From: Odontocerum albicorne
Lineage: Eukaryota > Arthropoda > Insecta > Trichoptera > Odontoceridae
DNA length: 64,000 nucleotides
Direction of reading: 5' to 3'
NCBI GenBank assembly: GCA_949825065.1
Contig: OX463846.1
Location: forward strand, 7,397,366-7,461,365
Part shown: in pieces, positions 23,952 through 34,693 of the stretch
Layout: every line of letters begins with the position of its first letter
Position numbering within the stretch: position 1 is the stretch's first letter
The notes under the pieces: generated by a model
What the model saw: only the letters and a program-made list of their open reading frames with translations
What the model was told of the DNA's origin: nothing
Databases searched by the model: none
Program-made: the position numbers and the translations under genes

Positions 23952-24339
23952 CAGCGTTAGCTAGTCTAGAGGTGCGTTGGTGCGCTGAACCGGAGAAATA
24001 ATTCGCAATAATTAAATTAAATATTCGCAAACATGACTTTCAAAAATGTTAAATATTTGTTTAGATTAAATATGTATAAGAATACTGACGAGTATTTTTA
24101 TTTAAGTGACATTTTTTTTTTAAATTAAATTTGAAAAAATATTGCTTTCAAATTGACCGGCCAAGTTTGCCAATACTACCGGAGCGATCTCCAATACGCA
24201 CCGGACGGAAACGCAAATTCATATAGGGCAGACAGAGATGTTCAGTAAACCGTGAGACAGCGATATTTTATATTCGCTCAGCGTCTCGAAGTGCGTTGGT
24301 GCTCAGCGCACCAACGCACGTCGAGACCAGCCACCGCTG
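23952..24339. mobile_element. hAT-type MITE, copy 2
   Basis: Starts cagcgttagctagtctagag and ends tcgagaccagccaccgctg. The flanks carry a perfect 8-bp direct repeat, tatatatt, on both sides, which supports hAT-type insertion. The right side has a subterminal hairpin whose 12-bp arms (gtgcgttggtgc / gcaccaacgcac, about 24290-24321) repeat the sequence next to the left terminus. Confidence 0.9.
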
Positions 24340-25325
24340 TATATATTTCAGCAAACTTATGTTAGTTTGAGGTATGTTCCTATTGTTATTTTTTTTCAAT
24401 TGTTTTGTTTCCATTATATAAAAACGTTTGAAACGCATCTATAACAAGATTGTGATTTTTAACGTATTTTTATGACGAGAGTATATTATTGATACATTTT
24501 ATAAACGGATTAGCTTGGAACAGGAATTCCTAGTTAGTTGATTAGCAGGTCTACTGTATCCAAACATAAATATAAAAAATGATGGATGAGCGAAAATGTA
24601 TATTATTTGAGTATATTTATTTTTATTGTTGCTTTTTTATTCTAATATATTTCCTTTTTATGTTAAAAAAATTATCAAATAAATTAATAAATATAGCATA
24701 ACAGTAAATGTTACATTTTCTCTAGTTAGGAAAAATATTGTCATATATCCGAAAGAACAGGTATTTTTAGGTCTTGTTTCAACCGTATCTCATTTCCCCT
24801 CTATTATCCTGCATATAGGAAAACTTTTCCAATACCGTCTATTTATAAAGGCGTCGAGATTCAATTTCTGGAATTGGAAACTGGAATGGCAAAACTGGAA
24901 AACTGGGTTGCATTCGCAATTTATGGGGATGACACAAGTGCAGTCGTTAACTCCAGTCCAAGGAAGCTGAGTACTTTATGGACCACATACAGATACGCAG
25001 TGGACAACTTTGTTAGTACATTAGAACTTTTAAGATCAAAGTACTTTGAAAAGAGACATTATCAGTTTTGAATAGAGTTCCTTTACTATCAAATGGTACT
25101 TCAATCATACGAGTGTCTTAGCCTACGAAAAATTGAATTTCTTTCATGGTAAACTACATTTTTCCTTTTTCTATCAGTGTTAAATATAATTTTTATTTTT
25201 GAATTATGATGTACCGTTCATAACTTTTTAAATGTGTTTACCTTAGTTCATTATACTCAATTACAATAATGGAAAACTTTGTAAATGAAAAATTGCCCAG
25301 ATTTATTTGGCACTTGTTGTTTTAC
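24340..25325. other. Unassigned region with one coding-like open frame
   Basis: The plus-strand frame at about 24850-25071 (reading FLELETGMAKLENWVAFAI and then WTTYRYAVDNFVSTLELL) is less AT-rich than its flanks. I do not recognise it and it has no clear splice sites. The rest is AT-rich and featureless. Confidence 0.35.
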
Positions 25326-25329
25326 AACT

Positions 25330-25610
25330 ATTCAAATTCTAGTCAGTAATGTAACGTGTTTTATTCTCAATTTTTCATTTTTTTTTCATCATTATTTCCT
25401 TTTTACTATGATTGATGATATCTCACTTTTATTTTAAATATGTACATTGGTCATGAATCTTACATAAAAAAATAATGATTTGAATTATTTTTGCAACCAT
25501 GTCCCTTCTTTATTTATTTAAGTCTGGTAAGTTGAGCGAAATTACCACCTGACAATAAGCCCACCATTTTTTTATGCAATGAAGTGTTAAATAAATAAAC
25601 ATTGTTATGT
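25330..25610 (+). mobile_element. LINE-B 3' UTR fragment
   Basis: The order attctagtcagtaatgtaacg, attgatgatatctcactttt, then cacctgacaataagcccacc and atgcaatgaagtgttaaa parallels 16650-16920. It ends in (TAAA)-like sequence. The terminal part resembles the SINE family A tail. Confidence 0.7.
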
Positions 25611-25611
25611 C

Positions 25612-26810
25612 TATTGGATTTTAGCAATGCGTTCAATACTGTGAACTTTGATCTGCTTATGGCTCGAATACGTTCATTACGATTCTCTGAATGAAATTGT
25701 CTGGTTTTTGAGCTATTTAAAGGGAAGACAACAATCATATAAATACCAAGAGTGTATATCTAAATGGACCGATCTCTTTCCAGGCGTTGCCCAAGGTGGA
25801 ATTCTCTCTCCACTCCTTTTTTCTATATTCATCAACCTGTGGGAACCACGGTCGTCGCTAAATATTGTCGCATACATACGGTCAATGACCGATGAAACGA
25901 TTATAGTAAGCGGTCCAAAGGTCACATGCCGACCATTGACGCCGGCTGAGCATCGCGCCGCATTCCATAGTAGAAAGAGAACGCACCACGCTGTCTCGCT
26001 AGTTTCGTAAATAAATGGTTACCTACAATACTACAATTGACCATTTCTGCATTCGCAGGAGCGAGGTAGAATCATATCGCGGGCGCACTCCCGCGCCCAT
26101 TCTAAAATGTTATGAATACCTACGTACTATCAAACAAAGTATTCATTCACTCTCTCCTTCCACATTGCGATTTAACGTGTTTTATTTATTTACCAACAAT
26201 CATAATCATCATATACCTTTAAGGGACATTTCCCTAAAAACCCAATAACATCGTCCCTTAAATGTTCTTATCATCTGTATGCGGATGACTTGCAGATATA
26301 TATTTATTTTGATCTAAATTTCTTTCACGTACCTTTAAACAATTAAAATGCGGACCTTCAATCGATCTCGGAGTGGACTGGGGAGCATGGCTTACGCATA
26401 AATCCTAAGAAGTCTCAAGTGATCCTCATTGGCAGCCCTCAGCTTTTCGGTAAATTCAACACTGACTTACTTCCTCCAATATTACTTAATGGCTCTATCA
26501 TACCATTAGATAAAACTGTTAAAAACCTAGGAGTGCTAATAAATAACACTCTCTCATGGCGAGATCAAATAAATGAGTTAAGCTGAAAGATTTTCTTCAG
26601 CCTTCATTCCCTTAAAGTGTTGCAAAGATTCCTGTCTACTAAAACCAAATTTTTACTCGTACAATCTTTGCTCTTTCCGATTCTGAACTATGTGGACGTA
26701 TGTTACTTGGATGTTAAAGAGGAACAGCTGGACAAATTACAGCGTCTTCAAAATGTGTGTCTAAGATTCATTTTCAACCTACTTAAGTACGATTATATAA
26801 CAGCAGCAGC
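25612..26810 (+). pseudogene. LINE reverse transcriptase pseudogene (CR1/Jockey-like), interrupted
   Basis: Before the insertion the plus strand reads LLDFSNAFNTVNFDLL, then GVAQGGILSPLLFSIFIN. These are RT blocks with the DFSxAFDxV aspartate region and the PQGxxLSPLLF motif (here AQGG). After an inserted 370-bp LTR-like repeat it resumes with YHLYADDLQIYI (the catalytic YADD box), INPKKSQVILIGSP, VKNLGVLINNTLSWRDQI, FPILNYVDVCYLDV and LQRLQNVCLRFIFNLLKYD. Several frameshifts and stops are present. It is probably the same family as LINE-B, but there is no overlap that would prove it. Confidence 0.85.
25838..26210 (+). mobile_element. LTR-like dispersed repeat, copy 2, inserted in a LINE RT domain
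   Basis: Starts tgtgggaaccacggtcgtcg at the point where the RT frame breaks (after FSIFIN). It contains cgcgggcgcactcccgcgcc and a TATA-like atgaatacc followed by caaacaaag. The RT frame resumes about 20 bp beyond the right edge. The related copy at 47258-47644 has a clear TATA box and an AATAAA. Confidence 0.55.
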
Positions 26811-27055
26811 TTTGGCCTGCCCACTCTCCTTCTCCCACCCGGGTGTCCTTCCAGGATTCTTTTTGGATCTCGCGATGACGGCATTCTCTGCACATGTCCA
26901 GCCCATCTCAATCTGATCAGTCTGATATGTACAGATAGCCTGAGAGCTTTGTAGAAATTATATAGCTGGTCGTTGTATCGCATTCGCCAGGTTTCGTCGT
27001 CATTCACGGGGCCTAGGATCCTACGTAGTACTCTTCTCTCGAAGGTATCCAGCAA
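26795..27055 (-). pseudogene. RTE-like C-terminal fragment inserted antisense in the LINE
   Basis: The minus-strand open frame reads LDTFERRVLRRILGPVNDDE, then RLIRLRWAGHVQRMPSS, then EGHPGGRRRVGRPKL. This is the classic C-terminal tail of arthropod RTE-like endonuclease/reverse transcriptases. Both ends abut LINE sequence, and cagca is present at each junction as a possible short duplication. The polymerase and endonuclease domains are missing. Confidence 0.8.
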
Positions 27056-27180
27056 TTAAAATCTCAAAGGCATCCAGCAGTTTCTTTTTGACACTCAATT
27101 ATATTCATAGTGTAAATTAACGTGTAAAATCCTACTAGACTTCCTTATTTTCCTCCTAGGTTGCCTGATAAAGAACTCAG
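27056..27180 (+). pseudogene. Possible continuation of the interrupted LINE
   Basis: The plus strand reads a weak QQLKSQRHPAVSF and later LPYFPPRLPDK, positioned as expected for the region after the KYDY block. The match is marginal. Confidence 0.3.
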
Positions 27181-27540
27181 TAAATGAGCTAAATTCACGA
27201 TAAAAACATCGTATTTTTTAAATTAACAAAGAAACAAAGTTTATCCGAAAAAATCGATCCTTAACAGAACATTTTAACCATAAATAGGACCTTTCAAAGA
27301 AAATTGTATTTAATATAAAATGTCAACGTTTAGTTATTGCTACTTCTTTTCTTAGTGTCATTTTCTACCAAAGATATGCGATCATCATGGAAATTTTCAC
27401 TTTCCTGTAGCTTTGAAAAAGGAAATTGTACTTTTCCGTATCATTTTTCAATCGTTCGTATGGTGCTCTTCAACGTGTTTGAATTTATGATACGGACACG
27501 TTGAAAGCGAAATACGGAGACAATATTGTCTTCGGTTAAA
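27181..27540. other. Unassigned AT-rich region
   Basis: Nothing recognised. Confidence 0.4.
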
Positions 27541-27544
27541 AAAA

Positions 27545-27795
27545 TTGAGCCCTTGGGTCAACAACCACAGGATTAGGCAAATAACTCGGTCTTATATCTC
27601 ACGTTTTAGAAATACTACCACACGTTGATAGGCAACAACACTCGCACAAGTTGACGAGTATTATTACCAGGCGAACTATTTAACCTGACTGGGACAATTT
27701 TTTATCCCCTTTTTTGGGTACCATCGGGAATAGAATATGAAACCCTCAGATAGAATACCAGAGTCTTACCAACCAGTCGTCGAAGGTCATGTCCA
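27545..27795 (-). mobile_element. SINE subfamily A2, full length
   Basis: The minus strand begins ggacatgaccttcgacgact, has ttggtaagactctgg, a B-box-like attctattcccgatgg and ggtacccaaaaaagggg. It continues through gtgcgagtgttgttgcc to gtggtagtatttc. The layout is the same as 61830-62095. Confidence 0.65.
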
Positions 27796-28414
27796 CCAGG
27801 TTTTCAAGTCGAAAAATTCTTCTTCTAGCAAATCTGCGTTTACCTTCTATCTTCCTTGTTGGTTTTTATAGAAACGACATAATCAAATTTTATAAACCAA
27901 TAAATTCTTCTCATTCTTTGAAAATGAAAAAATAAAAATACTTTATGAAACCAGATTAATCTTCTGTTTTTTTCTCTCGTTCTGACAAAAATAAGTCATT
28001 TCTTTCCCTTAACTGAATTTATTGTTTCTTATTGTATATCCGTTAAGTGAAGCAAAGATAAAAAAATATACTTCCTGGAGAAGCGATAAATATTTATACA
28101 ATAAACGGTATTCTGCTGGTCGAATTACTTTTCATGTTTATTTTGAAGAACATGTGTCTTTAATATCAACGATATTTATTGTACTTAAAGACGGTTAAGT
28201 AATTCGTTAGAGAAAAAAAACTAAGTCAAGTGTGTCAAATCTTGGAGTAAATCAAAGCCTGAAGATTTATTTAAGGTTTACCTTTATCAATTGAAGTTTC
28301 TAATGGCTTGTTAACGTTTATTCATTTCACGTTTTATTCAACCTTAGTTGGTTAAGGTTTTATTCAACCTTAGTCTTCTAAATCGGGGTTTTATTTATAT
28401 ATATATGGTATTAA
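27796..28414. other. Unassigned AT-rich region
   Basis: Nothing recognised. Confidence 0.4.
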
Positions 28415-28499
28415 ATTTGAGCTTTATAAACGAGCTATTGGATGTTCCCTAGAGATTTAAGTTATATAAAATAAAATAAACTTCTGATAATTATAGATA

Positions 28500-29431
28500 C
28501 GAGGCATATCCAGAAACTAAGTGTACTGAATTTTTGTAGGTTACAATTTTTTTTATTTAAACAAAAAAATTACGTGGTTACCGTAGTACATATGTAAGTT
28601 ATTTTTTGACATAGTCGCCATTCCTCTCAATGCAGGTGGTGAAGCGGGGTATCAACTTTTTGATGCCTTCCTCGAAGTAGTTTCCCGCCAACCCCTCCGT
28701 CCACTTCTCCACCTCCTCCTTTACCTCCTCGTCGGTTGAAAACCTTTTTCCACCCATGTGCAGCTTCAGGGAGGTAAAGAGATAGTAATCTGAAGGTGTT
28801 AGGTCAAGGGAATGCGCGGGATGGTTCAGGACATCCCATTTAAACGTGGCGAGCAGTTCCGTCTGTCATTGTCGTGCAGCAGGCAGACTCCCTTTATCAG
28901 CATGCCTCTCCTCTTGTTCTGAATCGCCCTCCGCAATTTTTTTAGGGTCTCACAGTATCTTGCAGAGTTGATGTTCTCCCCTTGAGGCATATATTCAATT
29001 AAAATTATGCCTTGACAGTCCCAAAACACGGATGCCATGATTTTCTTGGCTGAAATTGTGGTTTTGAATTTTTTGGCAGAGGGTGAAGAGGTGTGACGCC
29101 ACTGTTGAGACTGCCTTTTGGTTTCAGGCGTGTAGTGTGCAACCCAAGTTTCATCTCCAGTAACGATGGAGCGGAGAAATTCATCTCCATGGAGTTTGCA
29201 GCGCCTCAAAAACTCTTGCCCGGCCTCCACTCGATTCAACTTGGCGGGAGATTCGATTGACATTTTTCCCGAAAAATGTTGTCGCGTCGACACTTCTCAA
29301 CGTACTGACCTCGAACTGGCCTCGTTGTGGAGGGGAAGGGTCAGGCTACACGGAAGTTTAGCCAATATGTCGAAAATAAAATCCATCCGGTCGTGAGAGC
29401 CTCAGTACACTTACTTTCTGGATACTCCTCG
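28500..29431 (-). mobile_element. Internally deleted mariner element
   Basis: Terminal repeats of about 31 bp begin cgaggcatatccagaaact at 28500 and, inverted, cgaggagtatccagaaagt at 29431. A TA dinucleotide lies immediately outside each end, as expected for mariner. The total is 932 bp, shorter than the roughly 1.3 kb of a complete mariner, and the missing part is the 5' coding region with the DNA-binding domain. Confidence 0.92.
28610..29293 (-). pseudogene. mariner transposase pseudogene (DDD catalytic domain)
   Basis: The minus strand reads GQEFLRRCKLHGDEFLRSIV, TGDETWVAHYTPETKRQ (first catalytic Asp), KKIMASVFWDCQGI, SARYCETLKKLRRAIQNKR, VCLLHDND (second Asp). After a frameshift at about 28845 it continues KWDVLNHPAHSLDLTPSDYY (third Asp), LKLHMGGKRFSTDEEVKEEV and ITRF-like PRFTTCIERNGDYV. 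All three catalytic aspartates are identifiable but lie in two frames. The N-terminal helix-turn-helix domain is deleted. It is recent enough to be largely readable but cannot encode an active enzyme. Confidence 0.9.
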
Positions 29432-29550
29432 TATATAACACTTACGGTACTTGTTCTCTGTATCGTATAGCCTCAAGAAAGCTTTGAAGTACCAATAAAT
29501 GTATAAAGTTTTTTTTTATTTACCCATTTTTACCTGTTATCAATTTAAGT

Positions 29551-30224
29551 ATTGTACAAAAACTTGAATGCTTTATTATAAGTTACAGATGTAAGAGTAA
29601 AGGACCGATGGTACAAAATAATCGATTGACAAGTTGCTTTAAAAGACGCAAGATTCTCGGCGATTTTAAGGAATAAACTCAACATCCTTTGATAAGGTAT
29701 TAGGTTCATCTTAACAAAGTATTCAAAAAGCAATATTCTGTAAAATATAAAAAGATCCCTCGTTTAATAACTTCGCTTTAAAGAAATTTTCTTTCCGCTC
29801 TCGTAAAAAGCGAAGCTGTCCTTCATTTTGTCAAAAGAGGGGATTTGGTACTGAATAGATCAAATATATTCTAACGTTACTGGTAAAATACTAACAAAGC
29901 ATAATTATAACTTACCTTTAAAGCATAAATATATCTTATAAGATTAAAAAAACCTTTGTAAGATTCGTGTATAGAACGTATTAAATAATTCCCAAGTTTA
30001 AACAAAATTGTTACAAGTCTTAGGTAACATTTAAAATTGCTTTGAAAAATCAATTTTGTAAAAATATCAAAAAAGAATTTTGGAAATAAAGTGTACATGA
30101 AATATTCTTGATTATTTTATCTCTTTATCAATTACCATTCAATCAAACAATAATGGTGTTAATTTTTAATATCACGCTCAATCATCTCAATTGCTAAGAA
30201 AAGAAACATATAATTTAACTAAGT
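29551..30224. other. Unassigned AT-rich region
   Basis: Nothing recognised. Confidence 0.4.
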
Positions 30225-30690
30225 TGAAAAATATTGAGTTCTGTGTTCCTGACAAGTGTTTATGATACAAAAATATTGATATTTTAAGGCTAGCAATAAG
30301 TGGCCTCACTTGCCAAGTCCTCTTTTATTGTTTTGTGGTCTTTCTCTACTGAAAGGAACTTTGGATATTGACACATTTAACATTTCAGAAAATGTTTTCT
30401 TAGAAAGAATACTGAGCTTTAGTAGTAATTTAAAGATTTTGTTTTGATAATACAGGAATGTCGATTATAATTATTTTTTTATTCTTTATATTAAGTTTGA
30501 TCTTTTTATATACGAGTAATTGGGTGTTGCCTACATATGTAAGCTATATAAAATAATAATACATAGATGCAACGTTTGGCACTTGTTCTTTATATCGTAC
30601 TACCTCAAGGGTGCATTGAAGTATCAATTAATAAATGAAATTTGTTTTATTTTTCTATTTTTTTTACCTTCTATCAATTTTGCAAAAAAA
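30225..30690 (+). pseudogene. LINE-E C-terminus and uninterrupted 3' region
   Basis: The first half parallels 1905-2170 (gttcctgacaa, caaaaatatt, tttggatattgaca, cagaaaatgtttt). The second half parallels the LINE-E flanks of the mariner (ctatataaaataataata, cacttgttctttatatcgta, cctcaagg). It therefore joins coding remnant and 3' region in one copy. Confidence 0.65.
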
Positions 30691-31380
30691 GTTAATAATT
30701 TGATGTAAGTTACGTTCAAAGTAAAATATTGTAGCTAGTAAGAATAACTTACAGATGGGAAAATAAAGGACAGAAAACTGTAATCGTATAGTCCTGTGAT
30801 TAGAAAATCTGGATGCCACATTATTTGGCACAACACGATTTTTATCGTTGCGGTTTCTGCCTGATTATACCCAAAAAATAATAAACATAAAGGTTCAAGC
30901 AATTCCACCAACAAATGAGACGATGAACTGCTTTTTTGTGCCTATTCAAGTAGTTCTAAGTTCGATAACTCAATTAATATGGCTGAAGACAATGCTTCGC
31001 CTCTTTTATATGTCCAAATAACCAATTCAAATTATTTGAAGGGTACCACATTTAACTTATTCTCAAATAGTAGGCATCCAGAACCTCTTAATTGGTGCAT
31101 CTTGTTGTTCACAAGCATTTTCAATATTTTGTGTACATGGTATCACATGATACATCTGGAGGAATAATTGCTATACAGCAATATATTCCAACTAATCAGC
31201 TCATCTTGGATACATGAGATGAATCCATGACAATTTATTTATAAATAATATTCTTATAAATTCAAGTAAATAATTAACTAATCTCTAAACAATAATGGTA
31301 AAACTAGAAGAATGGGATTCATTCAAGGATAAAGAAGAAAAACAAATTATTTTTCATATAAAGTGAGATATCATCAATCA
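30691..31380. other. Unassigned region
   Basis: Mostly featureless. About 30895-30975 (tgcctattcaagtagttctaa) resembles the outer part of SINE subfamily A2 near 21600. Confidence 0.4.
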
Positions 31381-31760
31381 AAAGGAAAGGAAGGTATGGT
31401 GGAGAGGAAAGGAAAAGAAACACCAGGAATGAAACACGTAATTTTACTGACTAGAAATAAAGAGTTTTTTCAGTCGCTTCTTAAAGCATGCCAAAGACGA
31501 AGCGAGTCTTATATTGGTTTGTAACTGATTCCAGAGTCTCACTGCATGGACAGTAAAGGACGACGTAAAAAAAGAGGAGTGGTGAACTAGAAAGGCCGAT
31601 AGACAATATCTGTTTGAGCGTAGTGCTAATCCATGATTGGAAAGATGCTGAAGATTTTCAACGAGATAAGAGGGGGCGGCGGGACAGTTAAGGGTATTAT
31701 ACAATCGAGACAGAATGTAATTTTGGCGTCTATTTCTAACATTCGACCAGTTCAATTGAA
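31380..31760 (-). pseudogene. LINE-B ORF2 C-terminus, best preserved copy
   Basis: An open minus-strand frame of 103 codons (31444-31755) reads NWSNVRNRRQNYILSRLYNT, NCPAAPSYLVENLQHLS, ALRSNRYCLSAFLVHHSSFF, then TSSFTVHAVRLWNQLQTNIR and CFKKRLKKLF before the natural stop. This is the terminal domain of a CR1/Jockey-type ORF2. The 3' UTR follows to about 31330 and includes ttgattgatgatatctcac, but lacks the SINE-like terminal segment seen at 16.9 kb. The 5' side is truncated. Confidence 0.8.
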
Positions 31761-31824
31761 ATAAATCTTACACATATTTATATTCTTTAAAAAAAATGTA
31801 TTCTTCAATAAATCTGCATATGGA

Positions 31825-31945
31825 TGTAGACTAGGCGAGATACGTGAGTCGCAATAGGCGCTCTCTCCTTTCTGCCTACACTGACCGGGAAACGGCGTGA
31901 TGGTATGTATATTGTATTTACTAAATATATGTATAAAATCTTTAT
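31825..31945 (+). mobile_element. LINE-A (RTE-like) 3' end
   Basis: Contains gcgctctctcctttctgcct and gaccgggaaacggcgtgat, the conserved terminal segment of the family. No coding part is attached. Confidence 0.6.
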
Positions 31946-32485
31946 CTGCAAGGGGCCGCAGATATGCCTAAAAATCATATATTTTTTTAACATGAGCTTA
32001 TAAATATTTCATCAAGATCTGCGATAGCTTTCCCGCGTTTCAGAAAATGGGCCATCTCTCGAAATGGTCCCTTATTTGCCAAAAGCGATTTGACCCGGTA
32101 TTTTGAGGATTACACCACCAGCCTAATTCTGCTGGAGAGAAGAGATTCTCTCCATTCACTCAAGTCATTACAATGAGCTGTATTTAATAGTTTCCATATA
32201 AACTGGAATTATGCAAATCGCAGGTAGAGTTGGGTAGCCGTAAGGTGCCCTCCGGCGATAACAGATGGCAGTAATGACAAAAGGTATACAGAAAGGTCAG
32301 CGGAACTGAACAGGGAGCTCATGAAACTGTCGTTTGACTGATTTCTGATTTCTCTTCTGGCATAAATTTGTAATGGTTAAGTTAATATATTTTCATTTAC
32401 TGTAAACAATTTTGAACGTAAAAAAAATTCATCTTCGTAATACGTACTTAAATTTGATTTAAGTGGAAAATATAGCAATAAGAAT
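31946..32485. other. Unassigned region
   Basis: A less AT-rich stretch at about 32020-32330 is not recognised in any frame. Confidence 0.4.
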
Positions 32486-32489
32486 AATA

Positions 32490-33092
32490 TTATTCTTAAT
32501 ATTACTATTATATAGAATATGTATCTACAGTTTGGGCTCCTCATCAGCTCAAATATTAAAAAAATATAGAACAATTACAAAAAAAAATCCTCAGATATCT
32601 ATGGTACAGAACAAAGGGCGACTACCCAAAATATGCTAACCACGTCGAACTTTTTACGGTGTGTAACTATAGAAGCCTCGAAACAAGAAGACAAGAATCC
32701 ATTGCGATATTCCTACTTAAGGTTTTTCAAGGTTGTTTTAACTGTCTCGCGATTTTAGAAGCCTTCAGTTTATATGTACCTAATAAATATAGCCGTGCAA
32801 GGAATCACCCTCTGTTCTACATACCAACTTACAGGACGAATATCATGGCTAAACACTCAGTCACGTGTGGTATAGAGATATTGAACCAACTGAATGATAC
32901 TGTTGATATTATATTCTCGGTACCGCCTAGCAGTATGAGAAGAATTCTGGCTGATATTCTTCCTAACGAATATGCTAACGTAGTAGTGATATTCTTCCTA
33001 ACGAATATGCTAAGTAAATGAGTAAGCAGACGATCTTTGTGTAACAGGGGAAATCCGTGCAAAGTGGATAAAAAAATAAATAAATAACATAT
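32490..33092 (+). pseudogene. LINE-D ORF2 C-terminus and 3' end
   Basis: The plus strand reads EYVSTVWAPHQLKY, WYRTKGDYPKYANHVELFTV, CNYRSLETRRQESIAIFLLK, YVPNKYSRARNHPLFYIPTY and GIEILNQLNDTVDI. It matches the minus-strand copy at 58890-59450 almost residue for residue. A 120-codon open stretch survives (32659-33021) with a few frameshifts around it. The 3' end, tgtaacaggggaaatccgtg and a short (TAAA)-like tail, is shared with the other copy. Confidence 0.85.
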
Positions 33093-33098
33093 GTACAT

Positions 33099-33330
33099 AT
33101 ATGACGACCTTCGTGGCCTAGTTGGTAAGACGCGAATCTCCCAGCTCGGAAGTTGATAGTTTAAATCCCGCTGGAACCCTGATTTAAAAAAAAAGGATTC
33201 CAGTCTGGTTTTCACTTAAGGTGGCCTTCGACATCTTTCTCGAAGTGGCCTTCGACATCTTTCTGGTTGATTGGAAGAGATTGTAACATACTGTATATAA
33301 CGAAATTGTAATATTATACAATACTATCAC
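33099..33330 (+). mobile_element. tRNA-derived SINE family A
   Basis: Head acgaccttcgtggcctagtt, then cccagctcggaagttgatag, ggattccagtctggttttc, and a duplicated tggccttcgacatctttct block (the second half appears twice in tandem). Ends near taacgaaattgtaat. It starts about 7 bp after the LINE-D tail. Confidence 0.8.
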
Positions 33331-33765
33331 GCCGTTTCTCTGTTAAGGTAGGCAGACAGGACATAATGCAAGATTTTCCTATCTCGACACATATTTAGCA
33401 TCTTACACATCCCAACTCTTCTTTTACAACTCTCACGATTTCTCTAGTAAATTCTCTTGAAATCAAACATTTCCTTCTTTAAAAATATCATTCACTTAAC
33501 CTAACCATGTTTCCATGATTTTCTTTTACCACGCTATGCGTTGTATATTTGTTTGGTTAACGTCTTTTCATTTATTCGCTCTTCTTCACGTCAGTTTTAA
33601 TTAAGTTCACATTCATTCCTAATCCAATAATTCCGTGATATACTCGTATCATACATTTTTCCTTCACATATTTTTCTCAATGCACGCATTTTTAATACAT
33701 ATTTATTCGGCTCTATTCAGTGTTTTTCAAAGTAAAGCTACAAATTTAAAACAAAATGTTAATAA
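33330..33765 (-). pseudogene. LINE-A (RTE-like) 3' part with a single satellite-unit region
   Basis: The minus strand contains, from its 3' end, the conserved terminal segment (gccgtttctctgttaaggta at 33332). At 33628-33715 it has one copy of the region corresponding to the 78-bp unit: ttccgtgat, atcatacatt, cttcacat, ttctcaatgcac. This is followed by tttattcggct, exactly as at the right edge of the 56-unit array. No frame is open. Confidence 0.75.
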
Positions 33766-33789
33766 CATCCTCAGTCTGTTTGCATAACA

Positions 33790-34160
33790 TTGGGTAGTGC
33801 CCATAGCAGGGAAGGCAGAAAGAACAGATCTACAAACGTATCTCTATCTCACAACTTTCACTTCTTACACATTAACAAGTTTCTGCTATTCATTCTTGTC
33901 ACTTTATATTCTTTCGAAATTGATCCTGATACGCTTACCTCTGTCTAATTTTTCCTCAAACGACTTGCACTTTTAGCTTGCATTTTCATTCGTTTTCAGC
34001 ACATGTCCAAATAATCATAAAGCTCCATACTTTATCTTGCTTAAAACCACAATTATATTCATACATTAAATTCAAATATCTTCATTTCACCTTCTTTTTT
34101 TCATACATTGACAATATTATTTTCTTAGTGCACGTATCTCTTCTATATTACTACCAAGAT
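33790..34160 (-). mobile_element. Second adjacent LINE-A-like 3' fragment
   Basis: The start (agcagggaaggcagaaagaa) resembles the family terminal segment. Further right only weak matches remain (tcatacattaaattcaaat; ttcatttcaccttct). Confidence 0.4.
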
Positions 34161-34439
34161 CAAGTTTTACTGACTGACTGTGGGTTTCGGAAAAGATACT
34201 TTTTTCCTTAGAACCTTAGCGGGCTCACGCATAAACGCATTTTAAATTAAAGTGCCAAAAATGATTGAGTTTTGTCAAATTGGTTAAGCTAGCCTGTGCT
34301 CAAATAAAATTAAATATTTCAGTAGAAATGTGTCGCAAATGATAATTTTTTTAGTCGAATTTTAAAAGTTTTATATTATTTCATAAATATGAAACTTAAA
34401 AACCGAATATTTGGAACTTTTAAAAAGAATATTTGAAAA

Positions 34440-34600
34440 CATCACCAGGGGAACATAAACAAGATGATGTGAAAACGTTGAAACCGGTAGAGTTATACCG
34501 TTACAAAAAGAGGAATAAACAGTGTTTGATAAAACAAATTACAAAATCTACATCGTTTTTTTAATTACTCAGTAACATATGTTTTTCCATACAGTGGCTT
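34440..34600. mobile_element. Single arm of the palindromic MITE family
   Basis: Contains accaggggaacataaacaag, gttgaaaccggtagagttat, then accgttacaaaaagaggaat and aaacagtgtttgataaaac. It matches the right arm of the element at 48403-48622. The other arm is missing. Confidence 0.65.
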
Positions 34601-34693
34601 TATCAAATTGCGGATGAACCTAAGCTACGTGTTTATATATACCCAAAAATGTTTATATAATGTATAAAGAACAACGACGACAAGACAAGACAA

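Larger units (their letters stand above)
28415..29550 (+). mobile_element. LINE-E 3' region split by a mariner
   Basis: The two flanks (28415-28498 and 29433-29550) join into a sequence colinear with 30485-30690: a cgagctattgg/cgagtaattgg block, gttatataaaataa, then gtacttgttctctgtatcgt and cctcaagaaagc.ttgaagta. The joined copy matches its uninterrupted paralogue, which shows that the mariner entered later. Confidence 0.75.

Noticed and set aside
32829..33215. 128-codon minus-strand frame
   Set aside because: Antisense shadow of the LINE-D C-terminus and an adjacent SINE.
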